Shown piece by piece: positions 59,123 through 64,000 of a DNA stretch of 64,000 nt. Below the pieces are notes generated by a model, which had not been told where the DNA came from, did not search any database, and saw only the letters and a program-made list of their open reading frames with translations. Position 1 is the stretch's first letter; every line of letters starts with the position of its first letter. The DNA lies in contig DATJBV010000032.1 in assembly GCA_035515055.1 (NCBI GenBank), positions 1-64,000 on the forward strand, written 5' to 3'. The position numbers and the translations under genes were made by a program. This DNA is from Pollutimonas sp035515055 (GTDB lineage: Bacteria; Pseudomonadota; Gammaproteobacteria; Burkholderiales; Burkholderiaceae_B).

Positions 59123-61084
59123 TTAGCGGTTGTCGATTAGCCAAGCCTGAAAAACCAATATTGGCCACAGCTGATACTGCCAGTTATATCTACCACTCAG
59201 GTGCTCAAGCCACATCGTGCGAACAGGCGGCGCGTGGAAATACCCTTCTGACGTCAAGCGCTTTTCGTCCAACAGAGACTCTGCCCATTCACGCAAAGGC
59301 CCGCGCAGCCAAGCGTCGATAGGAATGCCAAAGCCAGCCTTGGGCCGCTCGATCAGCTTCTTCGGCACGTGCCTATATAAAACTTGCCGCAGTAGCCACT
59401 TCCCCTGCCCATTACGAATTTTCATAGACAGCGGCATACCCCAAGCAAGTTCGACCACGCGGTGGTCGAGCATCGGCGTGCGGGCCTCCAGGCTGCATGC
59501 CATTGCTGCACGGTCCACCTTTACAAGTACCTCTTCCGGCAAGAACGTTTGTGCGTCCATGGCCATCATCCAGTGCTCGAAGCTATCCGTCTTTGGCCAC
59601 ATCTCCGGGCTGGTCAATATAGTCGGAGGCTCGTTGCCACCGATCAAAATGCTTGCTGGATCTTGCCAATGGCTGGTAAGGCGGGAAAAGTAAGCATCCT
59701 CGCTCGATAACTCCAGTACGTCAGCCAGTTTTTGTGCCTTCGTCCCCGGAATGGCAATATGCAGGCGGGAAGGCAGAGCGGGCTTGATCGCTTCAAACAG
59801 CCGGTCCCAGGCGGGCGGCGGCAACAGGCGAAGAATTTTCGCCGCCGCCCGCCTAGCACTCAATGGTAGCCGCTGCATCTGGCCCCACACTTTCCTGGCA
59901 TTAAGGTAGCGGTTGTAACCTCCGAACAATTCGTCCCCGCCGTCGCCGCTTAAAGCCACAGCAACGTGCTTGCGCGCGATTTGGCTCAGAAGAAACGTTG
60001 GTATCTGAGAGTCCGCGCTTAAAGGCTCACAGTACATGGCTGCAAGCTTCGGTATTACATCAAGCGCGTCGCGTGCACTGACATGCAGTTCGGTATGGTC
60101 CGTGCCTAAATGGCGGGCCACGGCCTTGGCATGAATCGACTCATCGTTCTCGCCCTCCGCAAAACCAACGGTAAATGTCTTAATGGGCCGGCTGCTCTGA
60201 GCCTGCATTAGAGAGACGATAGTGCTGCTGTCGATTCCACCGCTAAGGAACGCACCTACCGGCACATCCGCCAACATCTGCGCATTTATGCTTTGGGAGA
60301 GCTGCGCTTCCAGTGCATCGATAGCATCCGAGTCGGACCTTGAAAACGGATGGGCCAAGCCCGCGGCAACCACATCGTTCAATCGCCAATAGGCTTGCGA
60401 ATCTGGCATGGCGACAGGCTTGCCAGACGCCAGCGGTATGCTGAGCATGTGCCCAGGTCTTAACTTCCCAATTCCTTCGTAGATGCTATACGGCGAAGGT
60501 ATATAGCCATGGCGCAGCAGGAGCGCAAGGGAGTTCCGATCGATTTGGGCCGAACATGCCGGATGGGCCTTCAATGCCTTCAATTCCGAGCCAAACAACA
60601 GGACATTACCCTGCCAACCCCAATAAAGCGGCTTCTCGCCCATACGATCCCGCGCCAAGGTAAGCGATTTGGCGCCGCGGTCCCAGAGGGCAAATGCAAA
60701 CATGCCCACACAAGCTTGCAATGTGCGTTCCACTCCCCAGGCACAGAAGCAGGCCAAAAGGGTCTCGGTGTCCGAATGCCCGCGCCATTTAGGATTAACT
60801 CCATCCGATCCAAGCTGGCGGCGAAGGTCCAAATGGTTGTAGATTTCGCCATTGAAGGCTATTACCAGCCGGCCGTCCGACGATGTCATTGGTTGATGGC
60901 CGGCTGGTGACAAATCCAGTATTGATAGGCGACGGTGTCCTAAAGCCAGCCCTGCAGTGTCATCGACCCAATGGCCCGAATCATCAGGCCCTCTATGCGT
61001 GAGCCGCGCGGACATCAACTTGATATTTGCAGCCATCTCCGGATCGGAGACGTGCTGCTGAAAGAAACCCGTTATACCGCACAT
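59123..61084 (-). CDS. asnB: Glutamine-hydrolysing asparagine synthase-like amidotransferase (WbpS-like)
   Basis: 653 residues. Cys2 (MCGITGFFQQ) is the glutaminase nucleophile. The N-terminal Ntn domain spans about 2-215. The synthase domain carries the PPi loop FLSGGIDSSTIVSLM and ALSGDGGDELFGGYNRYL. In glycan loci such proteins (WbpS) amidate uronic acids using glutamine nitrogen and ATP. A second copy lies upstream in the same operon, separated by a glycosyltransferase. Start ATG at 61084, 2 bp after the glycosyltransferase stop. Confidence 0.88.
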   Translation of the reverse strand: MCGITGFFQQHVSDPEMAANIKLMSARLTHRGPDDSGHWVDDTAGLALGHRRLSILDLSPAGHQPMTSSDGRLVIAFNGEIYNHLDLRRQLGSDGVNPKWRGHSDTETLLACFCAWGVERTLQACVGMFAFALWDRGAKSLTLARDRMGEKPLYWGWQGNVLLFGSELKALKAHPACSAQIDRNSLALLLRHGYIPSPYSIYEGIGKLRPGHMLSIPLASGKPVAMPDSQAYWRLNDVVAAGLAHPFSRSDSDAIDALEAQLSQSINAQMLADVPVGAFLSGGIDSSTIVSLMQAQSSRPIKTFTVGFAEGENDESIHAKAVARHLGTDHTELHVSARDALDVIPKLAAMYCEPLSADSQIPTFLLSQIARKHVAVALSGDGGDELFGGYNRYLNARKVWGQMQRLPLSARRAAAKILRLLPPPAWDRLFEAIKPALPSRLHIAIPGTKAQKLADVLELSSEDAYFSRLTSHWQDPASILIGGNEPPTILTSPEMWPKTDSFEHWMMAMDAQTFLPEEVLVKVDRAAMACSLEARTPMLDHRVVELAWGMPLSMKIRNGQGKWLLRQVLYRHVPKKLIERPKAGFGIPIDAWLRGPLREWAESLLDEKRLTSEGYFHAPPVRTMWLEHLSGRYNWQYQLWPILVFQAWLIDNR

Positions 61085-61086
61085 AA

Positions 61087-62220
61087 TTAGTTTAGCCCTG
61101 CCATATTCTCGTAGTGCACCTCATATTGCCCGACGATTTTCTTAACATCAAAGTGCTCAGTGATTCGCTCTCTCCCCTTTGCGCCCAAACTCGAGCGTTC
61201 GCTGGTCGATAGCGCGAGCAAGTTCAGTACAGCCATTGCCAGGGCAGAGGGATCTCTGGGAGGCACGACAGACCCAGAGTCACCGATTATCGCCTTACAG
61301 TCACCCACGTTTGTGGCGGCGCACGGAATACCGCAAGCCATTGCCTCGCCTATAACATTCGGGAAAGCTTCCATATAAGACGAAAGACACGCCACATCGA
61401 ACATATTGTTCAACTGCGCCACGTCGCTCCGCTCGCCCAACATCACCACTGCATCCTCAAGCTTTAATTCCTTGATCCATTGAAAAAGTATGTCGTTCGT
61501 CCGCACAATATTGCGTCCGGCCATCACGAACGTCACATCCTGCCGTACCGAACGTATCTTTGCAGCGGCAACCAAAAAATTATAGTGATCCTTTGCCGCA
61601 TCGAATCGAGCGACCAAACCAACCACTGGTGATCCATGGAGCGTCAACTCAGTTCGTAATCGACCGGCAGCAATTGGGTCTGGAAAGAACGAATCCAGCT
61701 CGAAGCCATTGGGTATCACCGACATATCTCGGCTTCGGAAGCCATATGCCTGATGCTTTTCTAAACTGGCGAGACTATTGAATAAGCACGACTCCGTGTG
61801 CGGAGCAAGGATAGCATTGGCTCGTATCGCCAATCTTGTATGCATCTTTTCTTTACGGATGTCCGAAAGTGTCTGGCGGATACCAAAACATAGAGCCGCA
61901 TTACTGCCCGATAGGACGCGGCCCAGCCAGGCAAAAATATTTCCGTGATACATCCATCCTTGGATCACCTCAAATTTTTTTCGCCGCATTAACTGAGCCA
62001 ACCGCCATGGAGCCGATAAAAATCCGCACAGCGTATTCACCCGCAGCGAGGAAACTGAAATACCCATTTTCCTGATCGCAGCGCCTTGCGTACCTTCGTC
62101 CATCAAAGAGACTACCCAGGGGTCAAAACGAGACCTATCCAAATGGGCGAGCATTTTAACCAGCATCTTTTCCGCGCCGCCAGTTTGGAGGCCAGTGGTT
62201 ACGAAAAGAATAGACAGCAT
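61087..62220 (-). CDS. Family 4 glycosyltransferase
   Basis: 377 residues, GT-B fold. N-terminal SILFVTTGLQTGGAEKMLVKML has the acceptor-binding glycine-rich turn. The donor half has VGLVARFDAAKDHYNFLVAA and CLSSYMEAFPNVIGEAMACGIPCAATNVGDCK (the E-x7-E motif). Donor and linkage are unknown. It sits between the two asnB-like genes, 8 bp after the second one, with start ATG at 62220. Confidence 0.87.
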   Translation of the reverse strand: MLSILFVTTGLQTGGAEKMLVKMLAHLDRSRFDPWVVSLMDEGTQGAAIRKMGISVSSLRVNTLCGFLSAPWRLAQLMRRKKFEVIQGWMYHGNIFAWLGRVLSGSNAALCFGIRQTLSDIRKEKMHTRLAIRANAILAPHTESCLFNSLASLEKHQAYGFRSRDMSVIPNGFELDSFFPDPIAAGRLRTELTLHGSPVVGLVARFDAAKDHYNFLVAAAKIRSVRQDVTFVMAGRNIVRTNDILFQWIKELKLEDAVVMLGERSDVAQLNNMFDVACLSSYMEAFPNVIGEAMACGIPCAATNVGDCKAIIGDSGSVVPPRDPSALAMAVLNLLALSTSERSSLGAKGRERITEHFDVKKIVGQYEVHYENMAGLN

Positions 62221-62228
62221 GTTGAGCT

Positions 62229-64000
62229 CTACCGGACCCTACTAGGTGGCTGATAAATATGGCACTGCAGCCACGCCTGGTACATAAGAATGGACCATAA
62301 TTTACCCGAGTGGTCTGCGGAACCATGAACATGGGCATTCCACGCGCGACGTATCGGCTCGACACTAAAATAACCATCCTCGCGCAGTATGCGCTCATCG
62401 AGCAATGTCTCAGCCCAGTCCCGAAGAGGTCCTCGCAACCATTCCCCAAGCGGAATAGAGAACCCCTGCTTCGGCCGATCGATCAGGTGTTCGGGAACAT
62501 GACGATTAAGCACTTGGCGAAGTATCCATTTGCCTTTTCCGTCACGTATTTTTTGATGGAAAGGTAGCCGCCACGCTAACTCGACGACACGATGATCCAA
62601 AATCGGCACACGTGTCTCCAGCCCGTTTGCCATGCTGGCTCGATCAACTTTCAATAGAATGTCATCCGACATATAGCCTTGCGTATCGATCAGCATCATC
62701 CAGTCCTCAAACCTGTCGACACCATCGCAGTCGATAATTTGTTTCCATGATGACTGTTCCGCGCGGGTGCCAAGTACGATTTTTTGCTGCTGCGGCCAAT
62801 GGCTTCGGAGCTTTTGGTAAAAGTCCTCACGGCTACGTGCGGGCAATACATTCAATAGTTTGCTGGCCTTCTCTGACAGGGGCAGACCAGCGCCCAATTG
62901 CGCCGCAAGCCGCCGCAAGCCTAAAGGCAAGCGTCCAAGTCGTTTCCAGAGCCCTGGCGCAAATTGATACGGACTATAGCCCCCGAAAAGTTCGTCGCCA
63001 CCATCACCGCTGAGGGCCACAGTCACATGCTGGCGCGCCAACTTACTGACCAAGTAGGTCGGTATTTGAGAGCTATCAGCAAACGGCTCACAATAGATAT
63101 CCGCCAACCTGGGGATTAAATCCAGAGCGTCGCGGGCGGTTATGCGCCACTCTGTATGACGTGTTCCAAGGTGCGCAGCTACCGCACTTGCATGAACGGC
63201 CTCATTGTATTTAGCATCCTCGAATCCAATCGTGAACGTCTGTATAGGCATGCTAGCCTGCGCTTGCATTAATGCCGCGACGAGACTGCTGTCCACCCCC
63301 CCGCTCAAGAATGCCCCCAGGGGCACATCTGCGATCATCTGCAGGCCCACACTCTGCGAGAGCTGCCCTTCCAGCGTATCAATGGCGTCTATATCGCTAC
63401 CGAGAAAGGGGTTGGACGTTCCAAACCTTGCTGCGGCTGATAGCGACCAGTAGGATGCAGGAACTGCGGAACCAGGTGCTTGACCAGCCCTGAAGGTGAT
63501 GTAGTTGGCCGGCCTAAGCTTTTCTATGCCGGTATAAATACTATTGGGTGCGGGAATATAGTTGTATTGAACCAAAAGTGCAAGAGAGTCGCGATCTATT
63601 TCTCCTTTGCATAGAGGGTGCATTCTTATTGCCTTTAGCTCCGAGCCAAATAGCAGAACATTTCCCTGCCATCCCCAATATAACGGCTTTTCTCCCATAC
63701 GATCACGAGCTAGCGTGAGCTCCCGCGTCCTGCGATCCCATAGAGCAATGGCAAACATGCCGACGGCTGCTCGCAACGTTGCTTCTATTCCCCATGTTGA
63801 AAAGCACGCCAGTAGGGTTTCAGTGTCGGATGTACCTCTCCACACCACACCGCTGCTTGAGCTTTGCACTTGCGCACGCAAAGCAAGATGGTTATAAATT
63901 TCTCCGTTGAACACAATGACGTAGCGGCCGCATGCCGAACTCATTGGCTGTTTGCCCGTTGCAGTCAGGTCGACCACTGCTAAACGACGGTGAGAAAAAC
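62229..64000 (-). CDS. Second asparagine synthase-like amidotransferase, partial at right edge
   Basis: 590 codons are in the window and the frame stays open to the right edge. The last visible residues are FSHRRLAVVDL, corresponding to about residue 50 of the paralogue, so the Cys2 region is outside. It has the PPi loop FLSGGVDSSLVAALMQAQ, ALSGDGGDELFGGYSPY and a C-terminal part close to the 59123-61084 protein. The two look like a duplication that has diverged well beyond silent changes. The 5' end is cut by the window edge, not broken. Confidence 0.87.
   Translation of the reverse strand, partial: FSHRRLAVVDLTATGKQPMSSACGRYVIVFNGEIYNHLALRAQVQSSSSGVVWRGTSDTETLLACFSTWGIEATLRAAVGMFAIALWDRRTRELTLARDRMGEKPLYWGWQGNVLLFGSELKAIRMHPLCKGEIDRDSLALLVQYNYIPAPNSIYTGIEKLRPANYITFRAGQAPGSAVPASYWSLSAAARFGTSNPFLGSDIDAIDTLEGQLSQSVGLQMIADVPLGAFLSGGVDSSLVAALMQAQASMPIQTFTIGFEDAKYNEAVHASAVAAHLGTRHTEWRITARDALDLIPRLADIYCEPFADSSQIPTYLVSKLARQHVTVALSGDGGDELFGGYSPYQFAPGLWKRLGRLPLGLRRLAAQLGAGLPLSEKASKLLNVLPARSREDFYQKLRSHWPQQQKIVLGTRAEQSSWKQIIDCDGVDRFEDWMMLIDTQGYMSDDILLKVDRASMANGLETRVPILDHRVVELAWRLPFHQKIRDGKGKWILRQVLNRHVPEHLIDRPKQGFSIPLGEWLRGPLRDWAETLLDERILREDGYFSVEPIRRAWNAHVHGSADHSGKLWSILMYQAWLQCHIYQPPSRVR

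Noticed and set aside
1..64000. tRNA genes, CRISPR arrays and insertion sequences
   Set aside because: Gaps between genes were scanned by eye; no tRNA-like cloverleaf with CCA end, no spaced direct repeats and no transposase-like frame with terminal inverted repeats was found.

Overview
The window looks like chromosomal DNA from a betaproteobacterium of the family Alcaligenaceae (Bordetella, Achromobacter, Pusillimonas or a relative). The evidence is the Bug-type TctC solute receptor next to gpsA, the block ctpA / envC / gpmA / rhodanese / grxC / secB / gpsA / trmL / comF / bioC-like / ntrX-ntrY / rsmB / rimO, and an autotransporter whose C-terminal domain resembles Bordetella examples. The species cannot be settled from the sequence alone. 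No tRNA, rRNA, CRISPR array or intact insertion sequence was seen.

Bases 1-15300 are housekeeping genes. On the minus strand lie gpmA, an EnvC-like amidase activator and a C-terminal processing protease cut by the left edge. On the plus strand follow a membrane rhodanese, glutaredoxin, SecB, GpsA and a Bug receptor. TrmL and ComF (minus), a BioC-like methyltransferase (plus), an NtrX/NtrY-like two-component pair with a DUF4390 protein and RsmB (minus), and RimO (plus) complete the block. An autotransporter (15296-17527) ends it.

Bases 17605-40507 form a polysaccharide locus of the ABC-transporter type. It has a WecA-like priming transferase, a family 2 glycosyltransferase, four dTDP-rhamnose genes (rmlB-D-A-C order), Wzm and Wzt with a C-terminal glycan-binding domain, and a 1367-residue fusion. 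The fusion joins methyltransferase, kinase-like, coiled-coil and two glycosyltransferase domains, as if the WbdD-type chain terminator and its polymerase were one polypeptide. Tightly coupled genes of less certain role follow: a HAD-like protein, a membrane-anchored glycosyltransferase, a FAD oxidoreductase, an SDR protein and a TIM-barrel isomerase. Next comes an SMR-type flippase, a polyprenyl glycosyltransferase and a large polytopic membrane protein, which together resemble a three-component glycan-modification system. A minus-strand methyltransferase closes the locus.

Bases 40700-45200 are visibly A+T-richer and patchy: a secreted zinc phospholipase C-like protein, a small lipoprotein, a broken phospholipase C gene, a small membrane protein and an orphan methyltransferase.

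Bases 45191-64000 form a second glycan locus of Wzy type. Plus-strand genes pseG, pseH, a formyltransferase, pseI and a PIG-L deacetylase suggest an N-formylated pseudaminic acid. An O-antigen polymerase/ligase-like protein and an acyltransferase-SGNH fusion follow, behind a promoter whose spacer contains a perfect palindrome. A converging minus-strand operon carries two AsnB-type amidotransferases, two family 4 glycosyltransferases and a PglC/PglD/PglE/PglF-like set for a diacetamido-trideoxyhexose (diNAcBac type) that would prime the second glycan. The second asnB is cut by the right edge. No Wzx flippase and no pseB, pseC or pseF lies inside the window.
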